Shown here: one piece after another, positions 10,681-22,066 of the stretch
How the letters are laid out: the number at the start of each line of letters is the position of its first letter
Numbering within the stretch: the stretch's first letter is position 1
NCBI GenBank assembly: GCA_029706075.1
Contig: JAINUG010000148.1
Span: 2,130,939 to 2,194,938 of the forward strand
DNA: 64,000 nt
DNA from: Aldrovandia affinis
Lineage: Eukaryota > Chordata > Actinopteri > Notacanthiformes > Halosauridae
Reading direction: 5' to 3'
The notes under the pieces: model-generated
What the model saw: the letters and a program-made list of their open reading frames with translations, nothing else
Told to the model about the DNA's origin: nothing
The model's database searches: none
Position numbers and translations under genes: made by a program

Positions 10681-12947
10681 TATATACATAGAAATACACA
10701 CAAATTAATGTACTGGAGTTTACATATCAAAGACTTCTTCAAAAGTATTATTAGCAATGTCTCATTTAAGTAAACAATGTAAGAAACTTTTCCTGCTTGA
10801 AGCTGTATATAAATGGCTTTTTTCCGTTTTTTATGATGCAAAACTAACTGAGAAAAAGAAGTCTGGTACTGGTTAAATACGTTTTTTATGCAACAGGAAA
10901 TTATTTTGCCGCAACCATTATTTCTCCAGATAATGGGTGTCAGGATACAATCTAATCTTGTCCTAAATATGTCATTCCACTTCCAGATGATTTAAGCCTA
11001 GCCCTGCACCTTGCACAAACACACTGAGCTGATCAAAATCTAGGAGTACATGCTCCAGCTTCAGATGGGGTTTAGGCCACAATTCCAAGTCCATATCGGT
11101 AAAGGGGGCACAACACCTACCTATAATTGCTTAACTGGCTGATCAAACATGTCAAAGAAAATATGATCTTACTTTTAATATAGATTTACACTTTGATTTA
11201 GAAAACCAAACACAACCTTTTCCGTGAGATATTAAACGCATACAACTTAATCTCGCTCACTTCCCCCAAAAATGAAAAACGTACACATGATGCTGTCCAT
11301 ACAATTAAAGGCTGAAATGAAAAACACCTGACCTATTAGCACAGCAGTGTGCACTCATAAAATGTTGCTTATTATTAATCAAATCGAAGCAAGTAAACCT
11401 GCTTTAAGTAGCATGAGGTACACTTGACTACGTTTCTCCTTTTCCTGGAAACACTCAGGGGTTTAGCTCCCTATAATCCACTCCAGCACAGAGCTGGTCC
11501 CTTGGACATAGACTACAGAAGGGAAAATTCCACATTCAATGTAAGCCCGGACCAGCCGACAGGGCTAAATGTCCTGTGATTGATTGCTTGACACGGTGAT
11601 ATTACTCAAAGCCTCGTACCGGACTTTGATCTGCGACACTAAAAGTGACAGCGAAACAGCCAGCTGTGTGTAAAGTGGTTTAGCGATGACTTTGAGCCGC
11701 AGAAAGGCTGAAGAGGGTTGTAAATCCTCTCATAGGGGTTTCAAGGGGAGCCACAAAATTAATAGTGTTCCGGAATGACTCTGATAAAAGATTAATAACA
11801 AGTTATACTTTGTAAAATATAATTTTAGTACCTCCGCTATCAAGATCGAAAAGTATGCAGTGCTTAGTTTTCATGATTCAACTTTTCAGCAGCATTTCTT
11901 GTGGAGATAATAGAGACGATAGGAACGAGACATAGAAAACACAGAATCTTTTAAAAAGTCATGTGGAAGATTGCCTTTTCTTTTATAGCCTTTTCCACTG
12001 GCTTCTGGCTCAAATTAGTTAATAAACTAGTCTCCTACAACACACCACATACTGTATTTGCCACACACTTGAAATCATAATTTGGCAAGCGGTCCTCATC
12101 CATACTCACCCCACCCCTTCACATACACATTATTTATTAGGGATATATGTTATGGATGTGGGCAAAAAAAGAATTTCAATCCGTGGCAGCATATTTATAA
12201 AGGTTATTAAGAGCCTAGTGATGCATCCATTCACCATTCCTGCTGACATTTATCAAGAATGTCCGGTTAAATGTCACGGGAAGAGGTAGCGGCCCTGTTC
12301 CTAATTAGGATATGAAAGTCATCGAGGATTCCTCTTACTTTCCTTTTACTGTGGGCCAACATTGATCTTTTTTTGTCTCACAACATTCAGGAGTGCATGT
12401 TAAGCAAACTTTCTTTAACAATTGATACAGGGAAGAGGACAAAGCACAGACAAATGTGCAGGGATGCAGTTCATCCATCACAGGAGGAAGACTCATTGTT
12501 TGCAGATTTTAACCTATAGGAGCTCTCCTCCCCAGCGAGACTCACAAATCACAGGCAGACAGCGGAATACGAGAGGCAGGCGAGGGATGAACCCTGAGAT
12601 TCTGCAGAAAAGAGAGAGAGAGCGCGAGAGAGCGGGAATGCTACCTCAACTCCTGTCCTCAAAGAGCAGAAGCAGGCTGTCTCACACCGTGAAGGCCACT
12701 AAAAGTCAGTCAATATGGTTCTGGTTATACATAAGGTATAGGAGAGAGTACATGGAGAGATTCTTACTGGATGGCCCCGGCAAAATGCTCACCCTGTTGG
12801 TGACTTGCTTTCTATGCCGCCGTGACATATGCACACCTGCATCAGTGGTGGACAACATCACCCAGCAGCACAGCTGGATTTTGGTTTTGGGTTGGGAGCT
12901 GCTGTTGAAAATATGATGGGGATTCTCAGAAATAAACAGAACATAAG
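10681..12947. other. Gene-free interval
   Basis: Unique sequence. The parts 11440-11780 and 12140-12420 have fairly even base composition and no repeat signature and might be regulatory. A GA-rich run lies at about 12606-12636. The 164-codon frame at 12422-12916 crosses that run, has no recognisable domain and is opposed by another open frame on the minus strand, so I do not call it. Confidence 0.45.
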
Positions 12948-12972
12948 TTCTTATGAACACAGTTCATAAGAA
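12948..12972. repeat. Short perfect inverted repeat
   Basis: TTCTTATGAAC and GTTCATAAGAA flank a 3-bp centre. Could form a small hairpin; no other context supports a function. Confidence 0.7.
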
Positions 12973-15029
12973 GGGGTGATTTTATCATTCACCACCACCA
13001 TTCTAAACAGCATCAGGTGACCAGCTTCTCTGCCTCCTTCTGTCATCGGTTATTCCCCAACGTGTCCACATTGCATGATTGTCATACCTCAATCCATATC
13101 CCCTTGTTTCCAGGCCAGTGGTATCATGAACATTTTTATTTTTAAATGTTTTCTTGACCCATTTCCTATTAACATAATTCCTGGAAAAGATGCTACTTCC
13201 TGGAGTTGGACTACTAACGACTACTGGTCGTTTCTGTCCATCCCCACTCAAGTCCTTATTTATTGTGAATTCATGGTAAACAAATGCTTTTGTTGGTCGG
13301 ATGATGCCTGTTGAAAACAATCACAGCACATTTGCCTGACACTTTCGCAGTCAGCTTTGGTTTCGAGAATCATGGTGTGATGAGTACACTAATCACTGTG
13401 GAACTCGGTGTGTTAATTGAGAGAGAATAGTTGTCAGGCTGCACCAGGCAGTGAAGCGTGGTCTCGGTGGAGGAAACCATATGAGCACAGATTGATGTTC
13501 AATGGTTTTGATGTTCAATCCTTTCATACATCCCCCCCAAAAATACAAATAAATAAATAACATTTATTTTTTCCAAAACTATTTACATAATATCACCTCC
13601 ATGTGCTGGCCGACTGAGAGCTGGAGCGGTGAACGGAAGCATTGCTTAATGGGAACAAGTTGCATTAATCTGCCGAGTGATGGTGACGGTCGAAAGGGTC
13701 CGTTTGGAGACAAGAGTGTCTGGAGACTTCCTGGTTAGATCCAAAAACAGAACCCAGGGCTCAGGGGGTCCTGCTCTGAAGGGTGAGATTGATGATGCAC
13801 GGGGCTCCTGGAACCGGAAACGAAGAAGATGTGTGTGTGTGTGTGTGTGTGTGTGAGAATGTACGTGTGCACTTTATATGATCTTTCAACCTCGACCAGC
13901 TGCTCTCTTTCTTTTCCCACCTTTCGCTCAGACCCCCTGTTCATGCCCCGCCCTTATCCTGCCCCCGCCCCTGTCCACAGGTCCACCCCAGCCCATTGGC
14001 CACTGTTTGCTCCCTGCACATCTCTGGTGTTACGGCTGTCTCGCAGCGAAACTGACTGCAGACCGTCCGCGGGCGAATAATAAGCAATTTCTTTTACATT
14101 TTTCAGAGAGAGGCGTTAACGCTTCTCAATGCCCTCTTCCCCCTTATGCCTCAGGAATGATGGGGGTCAGCAGTTATTGAGCACGAATACTCTATATATT
14201 CAATGCGCCTCATTGTGTTCTCAGCTAACGTCCATTTGCCACCCTTGTTTAGTGGACCCTGGCACTCTCATTTCACAAATAATTTCAAGCCCAGGAAACT
14301 GACTCACTCAACATTGCCCTGAGTGACAGGAGCAATTTTGTTACATCTGTGCTACAGCACTTGATATGCTATGAACGGTGTTGTACTATTTTTGACGATG
14401 TTCACACATCTTTTCCCCCTTTTTCTTTGGCCTACTTTAGCCTGGGTTAAGCTCGAGGCTGAAGCGCACAGTACAAAATAGTCATAGGCTATTAAGTACA
14501 AAGCAGTCCCGCCATAAAGAGCTCTATCCGCAGTGCTGGCACTCTCTCCGGCATCATGAGCTGGCCAAATCACAGCTCTGCACTCCTCTCAACATCCCCA
14601 GTGGAGGCGTTAACTGTAATACCTTTTACCCATCCTGTGGAGAAACGTGGCCAGAGGAGCAAGCTCTGAGTTCTGAACTGCATTATCGGACTTTCATAAA
14701 AATTTTACTTCAAAATTATGTTTAGTTCCCCTACCTCTTTCTGATGTTCTGACCTTTCACTTTAGCACTGTTTTTGTTTCTCCATCTCCCATGCCCCTCC
14801 CTAGTCGCTCTTTCTCTTGTGTGTCCTCTGACTGTTTTGTGTTTTTACCACGGCAAATCTTCTTTTTCTCATGCTTTTTTGTTTGCTCTACTCATGCATG
14901 TCTGTGTTCTTTTTCATGTACTATTTATGTTGCTACAGTACTTGCTATAGTACTTGCTATGCCCACTTTTTTAAATGTTTTTTCCCCAATTGTTTAAATG
15001 GGTGGTTGTGCATTATAGTGCTCTTGTAA
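12973..15029. other. Gene-free interval
   Basis: Unique sequence with a (GT)n microsatellite at about 13831-13854. Pyrimidine-rich stretches near 13900-13990 and 14760-14900 create open frames without known domains. No gene or named transposon recognised. Confidence 0.5.
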
Positions 15030-15146
15030 CCAGTATCCCTGAACAAGGTACTTCACCTTAATGATTCCGTAAATATCCAGCTTTGTAAATGGACGAGATG
15101 CAAAATGTAAGCAATGCAAAGTGCCCTGGATAAGACTACCTGCTAA
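15030..15146 (+). mobile_element. V-SINE/HE1-like SINE, 3' part
   Basis: CCCTGAACAAGGTACTTCACC, then AAATATCCAGCTTTGTAAATG, then CCCTGGATAAGACTACCTGC follow the order of the body and L2-like tail of a widespread fish SINE (family form CCTGAGCAAGGTACTTAACC ... AAATATCCAGCTGTATAAATG ... TGGATAAGAGCATCTGC). The tRNA-like head is missing, so it is 5' truncated. Confidence 0.7.
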
Positions 15147-16030
15147 TAAAGTAAGCAAATCTAATTCATTTGAACTGTACTCAAAGACTCTAAGTGTTCC
15201 CACCATCCATTATCCATGGACCACTGAAATCCCATTGACATGATGTGTGGTTCTCATGTTTCTCTTACTGTATGCTGTGTCCCCAATTACATTTATCAAT
15301 ACTGAAATCCTAATATTGCCTCTTAACTTAAGCTTCTCGCGTTTCTTTCCACGGGGCCTTGGAATGATAGCTTCCACAGAGCTGCATGGGGCAAAATAAC
15401 CCCAGGTTTGGTCTGTAAGCCAAGGCATCATAGCAGCAGTGCGATGATGATGTCTACCTTGTGAATTCAGTCTTTTTCTTCCATTCGGAAAGTGATCATT
15501 TCACTGTTGTTCGGCTCTGTGCGGTAGGTGCAGGCCGCAAACCTAATAACAACGGGGGTGGGGTGACATTTCAACTGTGAGAGGGAGACGACTCCCGGCA
15601 ACACCACGAATACATCACAGAAGCCATTATGCAATTTCCCCACATATTCTTGACAAAAGGATTAATACACTGTCATATGTTCAGTACTGTTGCTCCATCA
15701 GGCTTAGAGCACCTTTGATTCACAATACAGGGACCATCACTTGTGCCGTATACACAAAGGCTATTGTGCTCAGCTACTTTACAGAAAAAGAGCTGATTGT
15801 CGGGAGAGAGAGAGAAAGAGAGGGAGTGAGAAAGAGAGCGAAAGAGAGCGAGAATGTTCTATTTTAGGAAATAATGAGGGTTGCACAGAATAAAACAAGG
15901 GGGCAAGTTCCCAATCCATTCGCAGATGAAACAGACTTGAGAGACTCAAAACCATGAAGCCTAGAGAATTTAAAGATTACAGCTACGAAGAGCTGAACCC
16001 AAGCAGGACCCATATTAGTGTTATATTCAG
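15147..16030. other. Gene-free interval with GA tract
   Basis: Unique sequence. A GA-rich run at about 15800-15853 makes a 96-codon frame ending in Arg/Glu repeats that is not a convincing gene. Confidence 0.5.
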
Positions 16031-16430
16031 AAAAGTGTTTCCTTTCTTCTAGGTTTCAGCATGTTATTTTTCATTACAGCAGCTAATCTCTATTACGAGA
16101 AACGGCTTTTCTCATAATGTCGAGATTAAATGGGGGGAAAAGTCGGCCCCGTTTCTTATTTTGTCCAATGCTTCCCACTGTTGCATTGAAAATAAATGTT
16201 GTGAAATATCAATATGTAAAATCAGGTCTCTTTGGAAAACTTTTCAACATCAGTGTGACATCGGGGCCATACCGTGATCAATTATTTTTATAATTCGCCA
16301 TGCCAAAAAGTCATTTCCATTAACAGAGATTGAAAATGGAACTGGCATGAAAATAATTGATGCAAGAAAATAAATGAAAACAACTCAAATTTAAAACATT
16401 TAAAAAACATTCAAACCAACTGCATTATCG
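16031..16430. other. Unique block with hairpin, candidate regulatory DNA
   Basis: About 400 bp of unique sequence with an imperfect inverted repeat at 16084-16128: TAATCTC and GAGATTA outer ends, ATTACGAGAAA and TTTCTCATAAT inner arms, 4-5 nt loop. TAATCT is the core bound by OTX/bicoid-type homeodomains and occurs once per arm. No coding frame. A candidate conserved noncoding element by appearance only. Confidence 0.3.
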
Positions 16431-18559
16431 GATGCTCGAGTGTATACTTGCAAAGGGAATGCAAATGGACAGTTACCATAGCACTACAATGGAAATGTGC
16501 CCAAAATGTGCAGGACCCCTTCACACAGGTTACCAAAACTACTGTCAGTTGCACCATTTATTCAAATTGCAAATGTATAGGGCATGCCGACCACCTGCCA
16601 CTCATTGACCTTCTCTAGTAGAATCTAAAATGTTAATTTGAATGAATGTCTGATATTTATTAGGATTGAGGAGCCAACATTTGCTTGTTAGTTGCACAAA
16701 CAAACACAGAGTTGCCCCTCACACAAAAACAGAGCAGTGATGACATTCTTTTCAACCAGATTGCATAGTGTCTGTGTGTGAGTGTGTGTCTGTGTTCTGT
16801 ACCACACTTTATTTCTGAACACAACATCTACTGGGTGATGCAGAGGGCATGATTTATACATTTCTAAACAAAATTTCATTAAAACATACGCAAAGTGGAG
16901 ATAAATGAGATTTTGATGTCCAGTAACACTTGTTACTGGAATTCGTCCATTTTAACAAACAAAATGCGTACTGAAATTTTACATCTGCTGTTGCAGTGCT
17001 GTCAATGCTGAGTGGAAAATCTTTAAAAGTTGCTTTCTTCAGCCTTTGAGTCTGGTAATGCACATTCCCTGTGGAATTTTGTTTGTGTTTTGAGTGGCCT
17101 TCCTAAAATTCAGAAACAACAACTTTATTTTCATTCCCCCAAATGTTCAGTCATCGGTGTCATGTGTAAAAGTTTGCAGCAGGGTAGCAGAGAACGACTT
17201 AGGAACGGTGCTGTTGCTCTGTTTTCAGAGTAGGGGGAAAAAAATTGCACAAGGGCAAGAGTAAAGCAGGGGCAATCAATCATTCCGTGTGGGTAATATG
17301 CAAGGGATTTGGCCAAATGTTTGTTAGCGAAATGCCCCCACACTCTGGGCCTGCCTGGTGCTAGCGTCCTACAGCAGGGAGCATCCCAGAGCAGCACTTT
17401 AAATCCCTTTTAAGAAAATTTGCAAAAATTATGTTCATTAGTTATTAAACGTTGTCAAGTGAAGATTTTACGCCCATAGATCATTCACGGGAGCACTGAC
17501 GCTACCGCTACCGGAAGGAAAATATACATACATCACTTTCTCATTCCAGATATATTAACCAATGTACGAGGAGGTTTAGCAAACCTTTTTTTGCTTGCAG
17601 TTTTATGAGTTATTATATTACTAAAGAGTACATTTATTACGTGTGTTTTGGTGCCTGGAAGCAGTTTCTAATAGCCCCTTTCAGGAATGCATGGGACCCT
17701 GATGAATGTTGGCTAATCTCTGTTGTCAGCAGAAGATTTCATATTCATTTATCATGTTTTTAACGGATCTCCAAACGGGAATATTAACAAGCACACTGAC
17801 ACGACGGAAGTCTTTAAGAATCTTAGAGGCACACTTTTCTGACATTTGAAAAATAAAAAATAAAATGAAGCACCAACTCATGAGTTCATTAAACTCAACC
17901 ACCCAAAAGGATTAAATTAGAAACAAACGTATATTTGTTTGAAAATATAGTCATGGAAATTCCAATCTTTCTTCTTCTGAAGGACAGGGTTTCTTTGTTA
18001 TTTTAATGGGAAAGTAATGGCATGCACTCTGTTTAATATTGTATTTCCTACATTGATACAATTATAATAAAGAAGAAGAAATGATGCTGGCAAAGGATAA
18101 CCTGTGCGCTTCATGGTTTAATTTACCCTGGAGTGCAGATTTCCTCTCTCATTTCTTTATTTAATGACTAGAGATCTTTGTACGTATAAAGAAATGAATA
18201 CATCAGTTTTGAGTGTTTTGTCTCATATCCACTTAAAGAGTAGAGCTGCAGAGTTAGGTAGTACTGCTTAATTCCTGAAATGTGTCCAGATTGTTTCTCT
18301 TGCATAACATTTGTTATTCACTGTGTTTGTATTGTGTCTTTCCTCTATTCTACAGTAGGCATATTTTAGTCATCTTTATTTCTTGTGCAAAAAAAGAGAG
18401 AACAGAGGAACAAAGGACCCAAAAATGAACATTGTTGAGAGACATCCCAGTTCTACAACAGGGGGAACACTGATGTATAAATGAAAGAATGTCACTTATA
18501 AGCAGCTGAGCCTAAGGAGCTGTTCTTATTTTATCAGTGTAATTTCACCCACTGTTGAC
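16431..18559. other. Gene-free interval
   Basis: AT-rich unique sequence with short TGTG-rich patches near 16770-16796. Small frames only; no named repeat found. The part around 17480-17900 is even in composition but otherwise unremarkable. Confidence 0.45.
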
Positions 18560-18965
18560 TTGCCAGCCTCCCGTTACAGTCCCAGGCTTTTACCGGCCTC
18601 CGCTCTGTCTCCGTGGCTGTGCGCGACGGTCCCAGCGCAGAGAGGAAGTGACCCCTCCGGCTGCAATTCTAAACGAGTTTCAGGATGGAGAGCGCACGGA
18701 CGTACCTGTCCATATGGCGCGGGGAAGAGAGCGAGGGACTGGGGGTGGGGGGGCAGGGGGGACCTGTCGGAGCGTCGGGGAACGCGGGCAAACGTTCAGC
18801 CCCCGGGATGGAGGGGCCGGCGGATGCTGGGATCCGGTCTGTCAGAACTGGGTTTGGACTGCTGGGGCTCGGCGAACTGGGCCGCCCCGGTCATTAGGAA
18901 AGGGAGAGCAGGGGGAGGAGTCGCGTGACCCACTGTCCCGATTTTTTTAAAGTGCGAGTCTCCGC
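18560..18965 (+). promoter_or_regulatory. CpG-island-like segment, possible promoter
   Basis: About 400 bp of GC-rich sequence in an AT-rich desert. By eye it holds close to 40 CpG dinucleotides, near the number expected from its base content, so CpG is not depleted as in surrounding DNA. It is not a recognisable repeat. All three plus-strand frames are open for 70-131 codons, a by-product of GC richness. One frame starts at 18685 in good Kozak context (AGGATGG) and runs 70 codons: MESARTYLSIWRGEESEG onward, Gly-rich, no known domain. Could be a promoter or first exon of an unannotated transcript, plus strand if the Kozak ATG is real, or an isolated unmethylated island. Confidence 0.45.
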
Positions 18966-19722
18966 TAATATGTCCCCATCATCCCCCACCCCCCAAAAAA
19001 ATTATTATAATTGTGGAGTGTCAAAATATGGGATAGTTGAAGCCATCTGGCTGGGATAGCATGAAGCAGTGGCCACGCCCAGATCCAAGGGGCGGGCCAC
19101 TTGTCAGACAGAGGAAAAGACAGCTTATCCTTTGACATTGTGTGGGAGTCCAAGGTAGTCCAGACGCATCCCCACTGACAGGGGAAATCTTTCACTACAA
19201 GGTTAATTAAGCAGGGAAATGAGATCAAGAAGCTTCTTCTTACAACTCATTAACCAATTATGCTTTCTCACAATAGATCAACAATTAATGATTCACTAAA
19301 AATAATTGGGTGTCTATGCAAATCATTGAATATAATTATTATGGCTACATGGTAAAAAAAATTGTCAAAAGGTCAAAATTTCCAAGAGTATGTTGTTAAA
19401 GAGCTGAAATGTCATCACCTCATGTTGATCAAAGTACAATGTTTTGAATTGGGTATATATTGCATAATATAATGAAGAGAAGCGCATATAAGAGGCTTAG
19501 GGAAGCTATTATTTGATCAACACATCATTAACTGCAATGCATTGTGTAACTAACCAACTGCACCTTTTGTATGTGAGGGGTGTTTTAAGCTACTGTGCCT
19601 TGTTACGGTTACTGTTACTGAGTAAACAAGGCATTCAATAGCATACCAAAACATAGCAAAACGTTCTGCTTGCTGAGGCCATAGTTCAGCTATGGTATGA
19701 TTAAATTTTTTTTGTATTAAAG
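18966..19722. other. Gene-free interval
   Basis: AT-rich unique sequence between the CpG-rich segment and a nested hAT pair. Nothing recognisable as coding. Confidence 0.5.
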
Positions 19723-20139
19723 TAGGGATGCACCAATATGAAAATTCTGGATCGATACGGAGCATTCTTTCAGATACTCATTGTACTGTGCTACATGCCT
19801 TACTTGCTGATCAGATTTGATGTATTAAAATCCTTGCTTGAGTTGCCTCTGTCATGGCAAAATGTGTCCTGGTGCGAAGAATGTGTCTGGGTGACGTCAT
19901 CGGAATTCTTGGAATGTAGTTGCTATACCAACATGACAAGCTAGCATTCCTGAATGATTGTAGTCCTAAAAGAGATTGTAAGCCTAAGAGAGTTTCACGT
20001 TTTATTCTATGACATAAATTATGCACGTTCATATCTCAACTGTGAATTTTGAAGCTGTTATGTGTTTTTAAAAAGTAGGCTGCTGACAAGTTGCTACATT
20101 CAAACTACAACTGTTGTCAGAATAATTAAACGTCATTAT

Positions 20140-20360
20140 ATTACAGCTAGCTGGCTAGCTACGAACATAATATATAAATTGCCTGCAGCTGGCTAGTATT
20201 TCTGAAATGTAGCTACAGCTAGCTGGCTAGCTATGAACATAATATATGAATAATATATAATTATATTATAATTATATAGCCAGCTAGCTACGAAGATAAT
20301 AATATGCATTGTCTGTTCAGCTGTACAGCTAAGTTAGCTGCCTAGCTACGAATATAATAT
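20140..20360. repeat. Internal AGCTAGC-rich repeats of the hAT-like element
   Basis: Four spaced copies of GCTAGCTACGAA/GCTAGCTATGAA, most followed by CATAATATAT or ATAATATAT. They are inside the outer hAT-like element and have no separate ends. Confidence 0.65.
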
Positions 20361-20894
20361 ATGGACGCCTGCTTAGATGGCTAGTATTTTGTATCACTTT
20401 GTGTAATTTTAGGTAGCTTTTGGCTCTGCCAGGTAGTGAAAGGTGCAGTCAAGCTACGAACATATTGCCTGGAATTGGTCAGATTATGCATACCCATGAA
20501 GAAATAATGTAAATTTTTTAACAAGCCTTGGTCATTTTTCTCTGTTAGCTATCTCTGCTGTAACCTCGCTGGTGATCATGGCTGTTTCAATAGCTAGTTT
20601 GACAGCAAATCAGAAGACCAAAGCTGAGCAGGCTATGCATTTATTTTGTTCGTAGTTAGCCAGCTCACTAGCTGTATATTTGAGCTTAATCTGACCAATT
20701 CCCCTATGATTTCAGTTGCGTGCTAGCCTGCTGAGCTCCTCCTCTTGAAATCTCACTGGAGCATTTGTTCAAACAAATAGCCAATTGGTTGTCTTTCGCC
20801 GACAGCTTGTAATGCGCCCACACAGCCAACATTTTCTTTGCTTGACAGTGTCAACAAAAACAGCATGTCCGAAAGCAACTACAACAGCATGCAT

Positions 20895-21478
20895 TAGAGT
20901 TGGGCGATAACCAAATTTTACATCGTTATCGTAATTTCAATTATCAACTGCCGCAAATTTACAAATGTCAATGATTGCAGTTAGGCTATAACATTGTTGC
21001 ATGGAGAATAATTCCTCTATTCGTTTTGGCCTTTTTCCATCCGCGTGGTCAGCAAGTACTGTAACAAAGCGGTCCCGGCGACAGACGCTAATACATCTAA
21101 TCTATTCCATCATTTGAGAAGTTATCACAAAAAGGAATATGTATAACGGAAAAAAGAGGCAGAGGCAAGCAAAAAATCATATGCAGATGCGAAAAGGCAG
21201 CAATATATATATATAGATATATATATACACATACATATACACATACAGTTTTGTATATGTTTACACAAAATGCAAACTTTGTACTTGAAAAATATGCTTG
21301 AAAACTGAGCACAGATACAAGTATTGAATGTTAAATAAAGTTGTGTTTGAATATCTGTATATACTCCGCTTTTTACCACATACAAATTATTGTTTCAATA
21401 TCGTTATTGAAGTGTTTGGTCTGGTCAACATATCAACATATGGTCAATAATTATTTTTGGCCATATCGCCCAGCTCTA
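20895..21478. mobile_element. hAT-like MITE nested inside the outer hAT element
   Basis: The left end TAGAGTTGGGCGATAACC pairs with the right end, whose reverse complement is TAGAGCTGGGCGATATGGCC, a well-known fish and vertebrate hAT terminus. The flanking 8-mers GCATGCAT (20887-20894) and GTGTGCAT (21479-21486) agree at six of eight positions, fitting a decayed hAT duplication. A TA/CATA microsatellite lies at about 21202-21246. No transposase; the open frames here span the microsatellite. Confidence 0.75.
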
Positions 21479-21869
21479 GTGTGCATCTTGTGAAAGACTG
21501 CGTGGAGTGCCAGAATGCGCGTGATAGCTAGTCAATCGCAGCATCATCATAGGAGTAAATTAGGCGTGGTTTCAGTCAGTTTAGCCTGTAAACAAAAGAT
21601 GTTGCCATTCCTTTGAAGTTTGAATATTTAGACCAGATTGACGCAAACACAAATTGATGGATAATTATCAGCCACTGCCATCTGTAAATGTGATCTTATT
21701 GGCCGATAAGCCGATTGCAGTCAACAAGGCAAATATCGGCCGATACCGATAGTTCACCAATACATCAGTGTACCCCTAGATGGGTCACGTAACTTTGCTC
21801 ATATATTAAAACAAACACCCACCCAAAAAGTCTAAACTACACATTATGAATAAGGCGGAATAAGGCAAA

Positions 21870-22066
21870 CAGCACCCAATTCCTTATTCCCAATCAGTGG
21901 TTCTAAATCCTGGTCCTTTTTTAAAAACATGGCTAAAAACAGGTGGCTTTTACACCTCCAAAATAACACATATTAGAGACAATGCCCCAATGGGCCAATT
22001 CCAGTGCAATGACCTTAGCAGGGGGGTTTAAACCTTGTGCTCAAACCACTAGACCACTGAAGTCTA
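21870..22066 (-). mobile_element. Possible tRNA-derived SINE fragment
   Basis: Read on the minus strand from 22066: AGTGGTCTAGTGGTTTGAGC, then AAGGTTTAAACCCCCCTGC. These sit where the polymerase III A box (TGGTCTAGTGG) and B box (GGTTTAAACCC, consensus GGTTCGAATCC) of a tRNA-like head would be. The downstream body is not one I recognise, so the 3' limit is a guess. Confidence 0.4.

Larger units (their letters stand above)
19723..21778. mobile_element. hAT-like non-autonomous element, outer member of a nest
   Basis: The left end is TAGGGATGCACCAATATGAA followed by GATCGATACGG. The right end contains ATCGGCCGATACCGATAG, then TCAGTGTACCCCTA. These match the TAGGGATGCACCGATA termini of a common fish hAT group. 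No exact 8-bp duplication is visible (TATTAAAG versus GATGGGTC), so the insertion is old or one edge has eroded. The interior has repeated AGCTAGCTGGCTAGCTAC units followed by AACATAATATAT (20140-20350) and no transposase. A second element sits at 20895-21478; without it the copy would be about 1.46 kb. Confidence 0.7.

Noticed and set aside
12422-12916. 164-codon open frame
   Set aside because: Crosses a GA microsatellite, is opposed by an overlapping minus-strand frame and shows no domain.
16084-16128. microRNA precursor
   Set aside because: The 45-nt hairpin is shorter than normal precursors and has bulges; no flanking stem is seen.
18555-18950. 131- and 122-codon open frames on the plus strand
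   Set aside because: Three overlapping frames are open at once in GC-rich DNA and none has a known domain; kept only as part of the CpG-island call.
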